Origin: Favolaschia claudopus
Taxonomy: Eukaryota > Basidiomycota > Agaricomycetes > Agaricales > Mycenaceae
Length of the DNA stretch: 64,000 bases
Assembly (NCBI GenBank): GCA_037176885.1
Contig: JAWWNJ010000011.1
Coordinates: 2,852,001 to 2,916,000 of the forward strand
Reading direction: 5' to 3'
Shown here: in pieces, positions 1 through 11,828 of the stretch
How positions within the stretch are numbered: the stretch's first letter is position 1
Layout: every line of letters begins with the position of its first letter
Translations under genes and position numbers: made by a program
The notes under the pieces: model-generated
Told to the model about the DNA's origin: nothing
The model's database searches: none
Seen by the model: only the letters and a program-made list of their open reading frames with translations

Positions 1-1400
1 GTGGCTGAACCTGGATTCGGCTCAACTGCAACTCAACTGTAAGTCTGTAACAAAATTCACACCGACTCCCAAGGGACAAACATTGGTTGCGCCTCGAAGA
101 ACTCACAACTTTGGGGAGGGTTTACCTTTTTAGATAGAGATACATCCAACTTCAATGTAACTCGAAGACATAAATCTGTTGGTTTTTTTCGAGCTAGGGG
201 TCTGCAAATTAGGGGCAGTTAAGAACATGGACACGCCACTCTTGAATTCACTTCGGTCTCAGGAATACGTTCAATACGGCTCAAACGCTTTCTCTCAAGG
301 CGCCAAAATCCATTGGGAAATCCGATTTCCTGTTGCCCGTGTTTCTCAGAGAAACGGTGCCCCCGGAATTGATGCTAGATGTGTTCGGAACACTACAAGG
401 ATGCGGCAGGAGTTTCGGTTGGCTAACCAAGGTTCAATATTTAGAGTCCTATACACGGAATTTGTTAGAAGAATTATTGCTCAGACATGTTTAACAGGTC
501 CATTTCAACGAGGCGAATGCCGGCCGTAATGCCGAGAACGAGTCTTTCACTGATATCTGTGCTTTCCACATAATTGTAATGAAGAAAATGCTTCGAGTGT
601 CAAGACAGTATTATGCCCAGATTACAGTGCCCCTTCGGCTCTTTCTGCCCTCCACTAAATACCTTACAAGCATTCCCGCACCGGCTGCACTTGTTTCGAT
701 CAACATCGGTATCGGCATTCACATTGGCATTGCCCAGCAGGCCACTAAAATTCATTAGAGACTCTATGAAAATGTAAAGCCTATGTTAGACTTCAAGGAT
801 GTTTATGGGTCAGTATCCAGCTCCCTTACATTCACTATGCCCTTCAACTAAACTCATCTGGTCCGGCAAGACGGCAAAATTGTGCCGGGCTTCTCGAGAA
901 ACCAGGTTTTCTAATAGATTTTTCCTGTCAAAATTGTGGGACCATTCATGGCACATATGAGTCTGCCCTTCTCTTGGACTCCCAAACATGTTTACCAGAG
1001 CAAAGGCATGGAACGATCGCGAGGAAGAGTTGAGGAGGAGGAAAATGCCGAGCAACTCACGTAATGATCGATGTGGTCTTCGGACCGGTACACACAAAGC
1101 ATGAATGACCAACCAAATGTTCAGTTGTTCTTTAGCTGGTGTTTATGGTGCGGAAAAAGCACTGTTCGAGATGTATATCACAGCTTGATGTGAGTAGATG
1201 ATATAATTGCTGTACAATGCAGAATTGAATCTCACATTGGACGAGGGAACTTGTTTTTCAGTTCAGTTGACACATCATCAATGACTAAATCGTTGTTTGT
1301 ACTTGTAGCAAAATTGCCCAATCTCCATCTTCCCCCACACGTAAGTAGGCTAACCTAAAGGTTCAGCCAATTATAATATTCTAGTTATCTCTAAATTTCG
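1..1400. other. Left-edge stretch without a convincing gene
   Basis: No multi-exon gene can be assembled here, and the open frames are short and lack ATG or family signatures. The only suggestive piece is on the minus strand around 610-765. There a short open stretch contains CSRCGNAC followed by GHC, a Cys-rich arrangement resembling a zinc knuckle. It has no start and soon reaches a stop. It may be a relic of a transposon-associated protein, but that is a guess. Confidence 0.4.
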
Positions 1401-1689
1401 CTCTTACCCTCATCTCCAGTCCTCGCTACATCTTCCCTCGTCGTCATCCCGCCGTCGTCATCGTCGGAGCCATGGTTGGAACCTAGAAAAACCAAACGTG
1501 ACAGAAGTGTCAAATTGTTTTTTCTTTTCGCCTGAGTTAGCATGGGTCAGCATCCGATCTCCCGAACAGCCGACTAATCGCAGATAACACGGATGATCTC
1601 ACCGATAACTCGGCCGATTGCTTTATCACTTCACCGCACTCGGCAACGTCCCAAGAAAGAATCTCCAAGCTGCCGAATCGATGAATCAT

Positions 1690-1713
1690 CCAATGGCAGG
1701 ATCTGTATAAAAG
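1690..1713 (+). promoter_or_regulatory. CCAAT and TATA box of the left aldo/keto reductase
   Basis: CCAAT lies at 1690-1694 and TATAAAAG at 1706-1713, about 62 nt before the ATG at 1775. The TATA element is conserved at the matching place in the right arm (40987-40994, minus strand), which supports a real core promoter. Confidence 0.55.
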
Positions 1714-1774
1714 GATGATATGAATGTTTCGTTCACCCAACAACTTACTCGATCCCCCCAAACAAGTTACAAAC

Positions 1775-3244
1775 ATGTCTTCTGCTACTCGCCAACTCGG
1801 AAACTCCACATTCAATGCCATTGGCTTCGGCGCAATGGGTATATCTACCTTCTATGGTGCAGTTGAATCGGATGAAGAGCGATTCAAGGTTGGTGTGCGG
1901 TCTCCGATGCACATGAATTGGTTTTAATCGGTGATAGGTCCTCGACGCTGCACATGCCGCTGGGTGCACCTTCTGGGACTCGTCTGATCTCTACGGCGAC
2001 TCTGAGGAGCTGATCGGAAAATGGTGACCTTTCTTTCGTTCAATCTCACTAGATCTCCCCGCTCGCTGGAGATACTTACATGAAATTCAGGTTCAAACGC
2101 ACCGGCAAACGCGCTGATATCTTCCTCTGCTCTAAATACGGCTTCCTTCTCCCGTCGTTTGAGATTGACGGTAGCCCTGAGTATACGAAGGTGGCTATCG
2201 ATGCATCGTTGAAGAAACTGGGGGTGGACTGCATCGATTTGTATTATTTGCACGTACGTTGCAGATAAACTTGCTATTATATTTTAAATTGCTCATAAAT
2301 CTGAATTTTACAGCGCGTAGATGTTAAGACGCCTATTGAGGTATGTCATTTGCCCCTCCGTTAAACTATGCTGAGTTCCATCCCCCTAGCACTCGGTTGG
2401 TGCGATGGCCGAAGCAGTCAAGTGCGTTGAATATTGGTCCGCATTTTCCTACGATCTTCGTACTAATTCCTCCACAGAGCGGGAAAAATCAAACACATCG
2501 GTCTTTCGGAATGCTCCGCCGAGACTCTCCGCCGCGCACACAAAATTCACCCCATCGCCGCCGTTCAGGTCGAATACTCACCCTTCTCGCTCGATATTGA
2601 GGACCCCAAGATCGGCCTCCTGGCGACGGCGCGTGAACTCGGCGTCAAAATTGTTGCGTATTCGCCTTTGGGGAGGGGGTTGCTTACCGGGCAATATGTG
2701 TGTATCCCCTTTGCGTTCCTTCGTTTCTTGGCTTGAAGGCTGATTTCGCGCGATTTAAGAAATCTCCCGATGAATTTGCTGACGATGATTTCCGCAAGGC
2801 GATTCCGCGGTTTGTATTAGTGCTGTCTTGGTTCATTCTCTGCTTTCTGACTCCAGCGTATTCACTTAGGTTCAGCAAAGAAAACTTCCCTACCATCCTG
2901 AAACTCGCAGATAGCCTCAAAGCTATTGGTAAAAAATATAACAACGCAACGGCCGGACAAGTCACGCTCGCATGGCTCCTTTCTAATGGCCCTGATATCG
3001 TCAGTCTTCCTTCCTTCCTTCATCTCCCAATGGCGTACTCAATGTGTGCTTAACCTAGATCCCGATACCCGGTACGAAGAAGGTGAAATACTTGGAAGAG
3101 AACATGGGTGGCGGGAAGATCACTTTGTCGAAGGAGGATGCGGAAGCGGTGAGGAAGCTCGCTGTGGAGGCGGATGCGGCGCCCGGGGAGAGGTATCCCG
3201 CGTCGATGATGGCGATGTTGTTTGCGAATACGCCTTTGCCTTGA
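1775..3244 (+). CDS. Aldo/keto reductase (left copy)
   Basis: Nine exons joined at GT-AG sites give an open frame of 335 codons: 1775-1888, 1938-2023, 2091-2253, 2314-2340, 2390-2421, 2478-2697, 2760-2809, 2870-2999 and 3059-3244. The start motif [11 protein letters not shown] leads into the GFGAMGIS strand of the family. Catalytic tetrad residues are visible: Asp and Tyr in WDSSDLYG, Lys in CSKYGF and His in DLYYLH. The C-terminal PIPGTKK cofactor-binding stretch is present. Such enzymes reduce aldehydes or ketones with NADPH in the cytosol; the sequence resembles the AKR13/YakC-like group, but the substrate is unknown. Length is normal for the family. A nearly identical inverted copy lies at 39475-40937, and a decayed fragment of the same gene lies near 59.9 kb. 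Confidence 0.93.
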
Positions 3245-4021
3245 TTTTTCAACTGTGCAGTATATCCTTAGATCGAATGGATGACTCTGTCCGAGTGAAC
3301 TAAACCAGAAGTTGTATTCGGCGTGCCATGTTCAATAAAGAAAATAATCCTCGAGCAAGGGTGGTAATTGGGTGGTGATTCTCTCTACATATGCCGCTTT
3401 ACCACCAATAAATTTTGCTGGAAAAACAATGAGAACAACCTGCGATCTGAATTTTTGAGAATCGATTCCCCTTTGTTCGGATCTGTGACACGATCACGTG
3501 ACTATTTCCACTTCGCGTCCTTCCCTTTCACTTTCACTCGCTGACGTGAATATTGACGTCTAAGAGGATACAGGCGGCGCTGGTACACAGCTGGTGGGCT
3601 TCGGTATGGAACTTCGGCTCCGGTTGATCTTTGATCGTCGTAGTGGGTCCTTGTTGTATTCAAGACACGCCCTCGATAATCTTACATCTTACAATTGAAC
3701 AAATCACCAGCTACTGTCGTCTTGTTCTCTTGCCTCCTGTGACGACGCTTCTTGTTGGCTACCAGGGAGTCACCGAATACAACAGTATTGGCGTCAATCA
3801 GCATTGAATACAAAAGCCAAACAATGATTGCGAGGTTAGGTTGAGATTTCTTGTTGAAGACCGAGTGTTGTTTCGCTTCCATAGATACCTTAATTCTTGT
3901 TCAAGAACAATTGCTCTACAACAACAACAACAATATAAGGACAATGCCATTCGCTCATAAGCGTTGCGGCTCGGATTCGCCGTCATCTTCACTTTTCCTT
4001 ACCGGTTTCGCAGACTCAACC
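3245..4021. other. Intergenic DNA inside the left arm
   Basis: This is the 3' flank of the reductase and the promoter of the next gene. It is alignable with 38602-39474 of the right arm. It holds AT-rich stretches and a run of AAC repeats just before 3940, but no gene that I can support. Confidence 0.5.
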
Positions 4022-4772
4022 ATGAGGAATCGACCCTCCAACAATCGCCTGAGGGAGTGGATTCGGATCAATACTTCCGGGGAGTTTCGCGACTCTCAAG
4101 TACCGCCCGGGCAATTCTGGATCCGCAGAGAATTGAGGATCGACCCTGACGAGAATCTACCTCTATTTAATTGGAGTACGCCTACGCTGCATGCAGTGAA
4201 CCACGAAACAGATCTCTCCATGGAATTTCTTGGCACCGGTGACGAAGGCTTCATTAGAGGCTTTGTGGAACAGAGCCTTCGCGGAGTAGACACATGGCAA
4301 GCTTATGATATCAGCATCACAGGCGATCCCAGGCAGTTGGCATTCAACAACATTCATGGGAGTGAGGGGGCGTTCATTGTCTTCGGCCGTGATATCACTA
4401 TGTGGTCAGTCTCTCCTTTCTCATGAGTACCTGTGTACTGACTCCCCGCTATGTAGGTTTCGAGACAGATCGGTTTTCAAGTGGGTGTGGAACAACGTGG
4501 GCTGGACCGTATTCGGTGTGAGTCGCTTTTAATTCTTCGTATTCTTTCCAGGATTTTTAACTTTTTTGGAGGTTGGAAACAGGATTATGGCAAGGTTCGC
4601 GTACAGTGGGCATTACGATTACCATGGACGTCCAGTCAGGCACTACGCGGTAACCCTCAGTCCCGCATTGCAGAGCAAATGGCGTACAATGGTTTTGGTG
4701 GGGATTTGGATGTTACATACAAAGGAAACATCCCTAGAGCGGCGTGGACCGATTGCGACTGCAAGGTTGTGA
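4022..4772 (+). CDS. Unknown protein, paralogue of the 37864-38601 gene
   Basis: I do not recognise this family. The ATG at 4022 was chosen because the right-arm copy starts at the equivalent place; an upstream in-frame ATG at 3944 is possible. Conserved stretches between the two copies are REW, TSGEFRDSQVP, GFIRG, VEQ and DITMW. Exon 1 ends after DITMW at a GT; exon 2 starts with FRDRSVFKW and ends near WTVFG. The last segment (from about 4586) is open in both copies in one frame (MARFA to the stop), with SKWRT, LVG and WMLH conserved. However, the splice that would reach that frame is not clean, so the C-terminus is uncertain. No signal peptide, membrane segment or enzymatic motif is visible. 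The pair differ at about half their residues, far more than the neighbouring reductases. Confidence 0.5.
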
Positions 4773-5389
4773 TGTACTTGCTATGAATGTGTGTAACAGA
4801 AGATATTGAATACCGATCGCTGTGAAGGAAGAGTGGCGCGGCCACAAGGCGACTTCTCAAGCGAAACCAGAGAATTGAGGTGAGTGAGGACCGACTTACG
4901 CATCAAACATTGTATGTAGATTCTGAACAGCTTTTTTTTTAGTTGACTTGAAAGAATCGAGGAAGTCTAAGCGAGTAATTTCGGAGAGTACTCGAGTCAC
5001 ACTTGAGTGATCCATAGTAGCAGTTTCAGCGTATCCTTTTGATACATTGAGGGAGTACTGTATCTTGAGTGTTCGGAAGATTCAAGGACAAGGCCCGGGC
5101 AAGGGCTTGAACAATTTGCCAACGGGCAAAACAGAGAAAAACAGAGCTTATGAGCCAGAAGTAGACGTCCAATGATCCGGTTTCAGATCAGGTATCCGGT
5201 CAGCGCCGGGGCTGCGTCGGTCAGTCGAGCAGGGATGCTCATTGCTCATGGTAAGATGCTGGGAGAACGCAAGAGAGTCACGGTGTGACGCCAAAGTGAT
5301 GCGCATCAAAATGTGGCAGTGCATCACTTCTCCACCAAACGACCATCTTAAAGTTTCGTGCTCGACGCCGCCGGAAACGATCTCGACGC

Positions 5390-5551
5390 CCTCTTCGTCG
5401 AGTCTCCTCTCCATATATTGCACTGGCTTTCTCACAATCAATATCTCTTGTACATTGGCTGGACAAACTGGACAACAAGCACTTCGCTAGCACTGAGAAT
5501 CTCAGCGAATGGGGTCTTAATTTGGGCGGTTGGTTCGTGATGAAGCCCCGT
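5390..5551 (+). pseudogene. Possible GH5 glucanase N-terminal remnant
   Basis: One frame contains EWGLNLGGWFVMKP, close to the VNLGGWFVLEP stretch that opens the barrel of the exo-glucanase at 27321-32057, and is preceded by a short hydrophobic stretch. A GT donor (GTGAGT) follows directly. No continuation into the rest of a GH5 barrel could be found in the next kilobase. I read it as a relic or a very divergent first exon; it could also be chance. Confidence 0.3.
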
Positions 5552-5559
5552 GAGTTTTT

Positions 5560-6467
5560 TATTGTTTCTTTTTGAGATTGGATTCTTCGGGGGCAATACC
5601 GATGGCTGTCGATGGATGTGACGGGGTCATGGCCTCCGCTCTTTCGTCGTTGATTTCTGCTCTTCCCTAGCTACCATCCTCGCTCCATTTTATATCCTTT
5701 CTTCCTCTCCCCCGCTCCCCCCTGCCTTCATTCACCCCATTCTCCTCGCCCTTCTTCTTCGAAGTCGCCACCATCTCTTCCCCAGTCTCACTCTAAACGC
5801 GCTAACCACTGTTTTCTTCGCAGATCGAAACCGACATCGCGGGGGGTAGGGTTCAATCAAGTATTATAAGGGTGCTGAGTCTGTTTTGGGTGATCAGGTG
5901 GGTGGTTTCCCTTCGTTAGTTGGCGGTGCTTGGAGAGAGGGTGGGGAAGGAGGGGGAGCAAGTGCCGATGTTGACGTTGACGCCCACGGTGTTCGTCTTG
6001 GCCGACGGGTCGGCGGATGCGTAGGAGGATAGCATGAATGCTACGGGCGAGCTGATGAGGATGAGAAGGGTGAAGCGAGACGGGATGAGGCGTCGAAGGC
6101 GGGTGAGGAGGGTCAAATGGGATGGGATAAGGAGTTGCAAGCCGAGAAGGTGCCGAAGGCAGGGAGGTGTGGATCGTGCCTTTTGAACGTTGTCTCTGTC
6201 GGGTGGTGCTGGTGGTGAGTGATTTTCTGTTTGAGTTAATGATGTTTTCCTCCTTCTTGCTCCTGCTTAGATCGTTACACATATTTCGTGCTCGACCTTC
6301 CTCTTGCTTGTCTTGTAAGTATGCTGTCTGCCGTTCTGCTCGCATACGTATCGTCTCTCGATGCACTCAGGGAAAGTATTCTGATGCAGTTTCGAGGGAT
6401 GCCAAGAAGTTCCAGTGAAAATCTACTTTTAACAAGTAATCTCTACATTGCCGATCGTATCTAGTTA
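5560..6467. other. Non-coding stretch 3' of the OYE gene
   Basis: The sequence is pyrimidine-rich, then G-rich. Minus-strand frames here include one beginning MQLLIPSHL (6140 down to 5916) with a hydrophobic start. No introns, homologue or motif supports it, so it is not called as a gene. Confidence 0.4.
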
Positions 6468-8103
6468 CTAGTAAATAGCCTCTTTGTAATCCGTGTAGCC
6501 AATAGCAGGGTCGACGCCGGGAGCGCCATACAAAGTCATGAAATTCGGCGCATTATCGAGCAGCTTTCCCTCCTTCAACCGTCTCCCAAGGTCGGGGTGA
6601 GTCAACCAGTTAAGACCCCAAAAGATACCGGCGACCTTGCCGCTCTTAATGTACGCCTCGGCCTCTTCGGGGGTGACGCCGCTGTTTACCCAGATGGGTG
6701 TGTTCTTGAGAAAGGGGGTGAAGGTCTCGACGACGTCGTGTTGCGTGGCGCGTTTCTTGCCTGATATTCGAATGAGTGATGCTGAATTTAAACCAAAGAG
6801 TAATTAAGCATACCGTCGAATTCGATGTCGAGGAAGGGGTTGTATCGAGAAAGAGTAACGTATGCGAGACTGAGCTTGTCTGCTTCAGTCAGGAGGTACC
6901 CGAATGTGTCGATGGTCTCTTGCAGAGGCATGCCCACGTCGTTGAAGCCTCCCGCTGATGCCATAACACATCAATCTTATGAACTCGAAACTGATGAATG
7001 CGAGGATACGAACCAGGGCTGAGCTTGATAGCGACATTGAGTCCAAAGACCTCCTTAACAGCTTTCAGCACCTCGAGAGCGAAGCGAGAGCGGTTTTCGG
7101 GGCTGCCCCCCCACTTGTCTGTGCGCTGGTTGGAGGCGCTATCGAGGAATTGGTGGACGATGTAGCCGTTGGCGCCGTGAACTCATAAGAAAGAAATTAG
7201 CGAAATCGACATAGCATGATCAAAATGAAGAAGCCACATACCTTCAACACCGTCGAACCCAGCCTCTTTGGCGTTCACGGCTGCTTGCTTGAATTGATTG
7301 ATCACGACGGTGGGATCGGGAATTTCGGTGGGCTGGTTGTTTTGAATGTCAGCACATGAACGGAAAAATGGGAGTGTAGATCGTACGGTGACATATCCTG
7401 GTTCACCGGGAAGTAAGCGGAACTTTCCGCCGCGAGCAGCAATGGCCGAGGGTGCATATACGGGCTATTGATTCCAGGTGAGTTCGTGAAACTGTCTCCC
7501 ACATAGTTGAACACTGACGGTGCCTGCGGCAATTTGTTCCGGAGCGTCAGGGTGGCTGGTGCGACCGACTGTCATGCAGATTAAGGACCATAGGTATCTC
7601 ACTTTGAAGTAACACTCACGATGCCAGAGCTGAGAAAGCGAGCCGATAAGCTTCTGACACTGAACAACATACAAATCAAAGAAACAAACCTGGGCGTAGA
7701 TTTTGCTACCAGCTTCGTGAACGGCGTCGTTGATCTCCTTCCAACCATCGACTTGGTCTTTCTCCCAAAGTCCAGGAGCATTCGGCCATTCGCTCCTTTG
7801 GAACAGTCAACCCCAATCGAGTTGTCGAAGATCGAGTAGTTCGTACCCCTGACGAGTGATGAGGACCCCTTCTGTGACGATGAGACCAGCGCCCCCCTTT
7901 GCACGCTGGACGTAGTATTCCTTCATGATGTCGTTTGGAACGGTGGTTGTAGCGCGACTACGCGTCAAGGCAGACATTCCTGAGTGCAATCAATGATCAT
8001 CAGCTAAGAGAAGGTTTGAGTGAGAATGAGTTCATAACTTCATACCGATTCTGTTCTGAATCGTCGTGCTCCCGACTTCGATGGGGGTGAATAGGGAAGA
8101 CAT
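6468..8103 (-). CDS. Old yellow enzyme family NADH:flavin oxidoreductase
   Basis: The gene starts MSSLFTPIEVGS at 8103 and ends EAIY at a TAG (6468-6470), with six or more short GT-AG introns. Joining exons gives a continuous (beta/alpha)8 OYE barrel of about 370 residues. FMN- and substrate-binding signatures are visible: GMSALTR near the N-terminus, SEWPNAPGLW, YAQLWH, RTSHPD, the His/Asn pair in HGANGYIVHQF, and GGSPENRSRF after it. Members reduce the C=C bond of alpha,beta-unsaturated carbonyls or nitro compounds with NAD(P)H; in fungi they act in detoxification and in some biosynthetic clusters. The true substrate cannot be told. A TATATAAG box lies about 72 nt upstream on the minus strand. 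The gene is absent from the right arm of the duplication. Confidence 0.9.
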
Positions 8104-8174
8104 TGCTGCTGTGGTTGTTGTTGTGAGAGGTGAGAGAGGTTGGTTTGTTGAAATTTAGCAAACGTCTGGCCACA

Positions 8175-8182
8175 CTTATATA
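8175..8182 (-). promoter_or_regulatory. TATA box of the OYE gene
   Basis: TATATAAG on the minus strand, about 72 nt before the ATG at 8103. This is a typical position for a fungal core promoter. Confidence 0.45.
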
Positions 8183-9129
8183 CACCCGCCTAATTGCGGT
8201 CCATATTAACCGATCGATAAGCAGAAGCTGAGCAAGCGTTATATTGGAAAAGAAACGGATCGGCTGAGTCATCGAATGCCAGTGTTTGTTACTGTAGACG
8301 CCGTTTCTTCGAGCTTGGCCCGCCCAGGGCCCGCCGAAAGACCGCGGTAGCACTAATAGCGCAGGGTAGCGCAAGAAACGCAGACTTTGAAATCGGGGCC
8401 GAAACTGGTTTCCACATCAAACGGACGATACTCGGGATGTCGGTGTTAGACCGCGGCGGCGACCGCGCAACGAAATGCCCGCACCTGAATAGTACATGTC
8501 AACCGACCAATCGAAATTGGAATCTGTATTTTGTAGGTATAAATTCTTACGCATGCAGCAGGGACTAGGGTTGCGTGTACCTTGAATTAATCTTCCACCA
8601 AAATTGAACTACTTTGCAAGCAGCGTCGGAAGAGGGCATCTGCCCATGGTCATCGGGTCATTTCTGGTTATTAGCCTATAGAAATGACGAGAGTATTCAG
8701 TGGGACACGTACTTGCACGGTACGGGACGGTGGCAGTAAGTCGTACCGCTGCCTAGGAAGAACGTGTTAATGGCGTAAATAGCCTGACAAGAATTTAACC
8801 CATCCGAGAGCTCCACCTGTTGAAAAGGAGGTTACTTGATGGTGTTCTTAATGCAAGATTACTCACTGTTCTTGTAAGATCAGTTGTGCTTGACGTTGAT
8901 TGGATTCGTCGATGGCCAGAATGTGTCAGAATGAATCTATTCTTCCCAGGAATATACAAAGGAGATGGAAGGATAGACGAAATGTCGTTCGGTGTTCACA
9001 AGTCTGAGCAAAATTTGAGAAACTACCTCCCTGGCGGGGCGGAACTCATCTGCAAGGCAAGTCAGCGACCGGCATAAAAGTGGGATCACTACGCACACGA
9101 ACAGCAACGGCTTCAAGTTGTTAAAAAAC
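8183..9129. other. Intergenic DNA spanning the junction of left-specific and duplicated sequence
   Basis: From about 8840 onwards the DNA again matches the right arm (reverse complement of roughly 37190-37480). It is shared but apparently non-coding flank of the GFA gene. No gene is supported. Confidence 0.5.
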
Positions 9130-9770
9130 TCACCGCTGAGAGCGCTCTCCCGTGACCTTCGGCTGATGCACCTCCTCGGCTGGACTATCCTCAATCAACT
9201 CACTCTCCCCGCCCATACCACTCCACTTCGGCAACCCGTCCCGTATATCCATAACCCGTTGTCCGTAGAATATATGACAACGCGGTCTGAACTTCGCCTT
9301 GTCGTCTTCTGTCTCGAACTGGACGAGAGATGGGAAGATCAGAATCATCTTCCGTCCTTCATCCATGATGGGAGAATGACAGTGCGAACAGCGAACTTTA
9401 CATGGGAGATTGTGCTCGAGGGTATTCGTGCTGGGATCATACCATTCGAGGCCATCGTGTCCCCGAGTGAAATTGATATCCGTTTTGTGGAAGATAGCCG
9501 CCCATTGGAAGGGCGCGCCTGAATAGGGAGGAGATTCCTTCAGCGATATAAAATGCAGAGAAAAGACTACGCACCGTGTTGCGTTTGACACGTCATACAG
9601 TGACACAGTTTGCTACCGAGCGGCTCCCTACGCGAGAGCTGATACTTTACTCGACCGCAATGACAATTTGCCGTGTATATGGGTTCGAAATCCTCATCAC
9701 GCTCGTGTATGCGATACGGTGCGCATGTCTTCCACTCGGGTAGGCCAGACGAAGATTGATCGTAGGACAT
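9130..9770 (-). CDS. GFA/CENP-V domain protein (left copy)
   Basis: Two exons (9770-9575 and 9518-9130) give 194 residues. The N-terminal half has the zinc-binding pattern of the glutathione-dependent formaldehyde-activating (GFA) fold: NCHCGRVKY and LCHCMTCQ. The second half has RCSHCHS. Fungal members of this family are mostly of unknown substrate; some relatives act on S-hydroxymethylglutathione. The intron falls after QTQHG, at the same place as in the right copy. The protein is nearly identical to the product of 36486-37141. The HNH-like gene is transcribed divergently from the shared 770-bp upstream region, and this arrangement is kept in both arms. Confidence 0.9.
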
Positions 9771-10537
9771 GTTGTTGCTCGAGAATAGATAGCGCAGGGG
9801 AGATCGGGCTTGGGTGGCTGCAGGGCGACTTTATAGCGACTTTGTACCGAGTTTTGACATACTCAAAAGTTGACGTCACCGTGAACGAAACTATGAGCTG
9901 AATTCGTCGACTCAGAAGCAGCAGAGTAAACATTCGTTAGATGCAGTCGCACAGTATCCACGAGACCAGCGAGAATAGATGAGCCATCTTGTATGACGGT
10001 ATGAGTTTCGGTATGGACATTGGACACCGAGTCAGGATTCAGTGACCAGTCGCGGGCGACTCGCGGCTGTTTCTTGGCTGTTTCGCACTGTTTCGGCGCC
10101 CCAGAGAACCTTCAGTTCGCGTTCGTAGAAACCAGCGCAGTTTTGATACAGTTTGCAGTGCAGTAAAAAGAATTCTGACAATTCTGAAGCCCAGCTCGAG
10201 AAAACCGAATGAGGGAGAAGAGCAAGAGAAGGTGACGTGATGTGATTGTGACCATCAATGAACGGACGCGGTCATGTGACGTTACAAGTCTTTGCGCACG
10301 GACCACAAGCGTGTATCGATGTCACTGTCAGGCCAGACGGAAATTCATCTTGCCTGCGTTTGTTCAAAAGAATGAGTAGGTACGGCACTCGTGGACGAGC
10401 AGTGAGCTCCAACGTGTTGGTTGACTGGCGAAAGAACTCACTTCGATTGGTTGTCGGTTAATTAATACTTAGATCTGTTCAGATATAAAAGAACCACTCC
10501 GACCCACCTCAGTGCCCCCCTCAAAATTTCCCAGAAC
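9771..10537. promoter_or_regulatory. Shared divergent promoter region between the GFA and HNH-like genes
   Basis: This 767-bp stretch separates two divergent genes and is alignable with 35772-36485. A TATAAAAG box for the rightward gene is at 10494-10501, about 37 nt before its ATG. The region has no gene of its own that I can support. Confidence 0.45.
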
Positions 10538-11828
10538 ATGGATGATAAGCGGCATGGTCATATTCTTTCCATTCATGCCATGGAGCTGGAATTCGATACT
10601 TTTTTCTTCTACCGAGCTCCATGCCTCATTGTCCTTCTCTTCGGTGCGTCTGACGGGCTCTGTTGTGCGAGCTAAAACGTATGATTAAGTACAGGCGCCA
10701 ATCAAAAACTCACGCCAATGACGAATTCACGGCTCAACAGATGGCTGAACGTCCTTGCCGGTGATCACGGCCCCCAGGAAGTTTTTCTATGCCCCGTGGA
10801 AGTAGAAGATGCTGGGCCATTCGAATATACCATGAAGTGCACGGGGGAAGTGATCGAACCAGACTCAACTGCTCCTCTTGCCACTGGCAATTATGGAATT
10901 TTTATCGACCGTAAGTCAGTCTCAATGCAGCTTAGCTCCAAAGTAGATATTTTTGATCATTACAGGTACCTGCGAACTGTCCACCGCTCCAGCTCTCAGA
11001 TTCGCACGTAAGCCATGCGTAAGCTTCTGGTATCTCTACCAACAACGTGGATCACTGAGTTTCGAAACAATCAAGGTGATCAGCTAGTTCTCTAATTACA
11101 AGTCATTGTTGACTCGCCGGCCACGAACACAGAACTCCATTCCCCCGGATATCCAGCATATTGTAGCTATGCGCGATGATGCTCGTTGCGTGTTCACGGG
11201 AGCCAAAACGGATCTGGCAACGGTGTGGGTTGTGCCTCCCGATTTCGGGCTGATGGTTCGTCATTCTCCTCGACAAGTTCGTACTTGACATTCAATTGTT
11301 TTATCTGCAGACAGAAGACGTATCTGATGGGGATTGGGATCCTACTTCATTCAGGTGCTCGGCAAACGTGTTCACGATGCGGAGCGACCTTGCCCAATCA
11401 TTCTACCTCAATCGCTTTGGAGTCGATGCAGACGATCAATACTTGGTCCTGAGGGCGGGCTGCAAGATTTGTTACCGTCGCACTTCACGCCCCCTTCCCA
11501 ACCTCAACACGAACATTCTATGGACTACTTTTTGCGCAGGCACTTCCGCCTTTGCCTTAATGTTCAACTTCGTCAAGGGGATATCGCAGAAGACTTCTCC
11601 GAGGCAGAAATCTTCGAAACTTCGCTTGAGCTTGGTATAACTTACTATGCAGATGGCCTTCTGAATCTCGAGGATCTGGCACCTGCGGAAGATCCTCGCT
11701 GGGAGACTGAGTTAGGCCAGGAGATTCATCGCGATCTCTGGGCGCGTCTGAAACCGGCCAGTGATAATCTGCAAGCCGCTCGCGAAAGGAAATATGACAT
11801 GTTCTCAAATGCAGAAATCGCATGTTGA
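10538..11828 (+). pseudogene. HNH-like domain protein, left copy, frameshifted
   Basis: Exons join from MDDKRHGHILS through TNSRLNRWLNVLAGD, NYGIFIDR and APALRFAR to the domain RDDARCVFTGAKTDL and TVWVVPPDFG, then GDWDP, ANVFTMR and QSFYLNRFGVDADDQY. This layout, with RCVFTG followed by a hydrophobic segment, resembles the HNH_2-type proteins common in Agaricomycetes. The expected catalytic His after the domain start is not seen, so nuclease activity is doubtful. Around 11440 the sequence lacks 13 bases present in the right copy. This moves the frame and causes a stop at 11638-11640, although the original frame stays open to 11828 (ending NAEIAC). I therefore call it a recent pseudogene or an altered allele. 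Confidence 0.65.

Larger units (their letters stand above)
4885..8840. other. Left-arm-specific segment of about 4 kb
   Basis: Homology to the right arm stops after about 4885 and resumes near 8840, where the right arm has only about 235 unrelated bases (roughly 37480-37715). The segment holds the old-yellow-enzyme gene, a GH5-like scrap near 5.4 kb and non-coding DNA. Either this DNA entered the left arm after duplication, or it was deleted from the right arm. I see no clear terminal repeats or target duplication at its edges. Confidence 0.7.

Noticed and set aside
5916..6140. Small minus-strand frame with a hydrophobic start (MQLLIPSHL)
   Set aside because: There is no cleavage-site logic, no homologue in the right arm and no Cys pattern. 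It is not distinguishable from chance.
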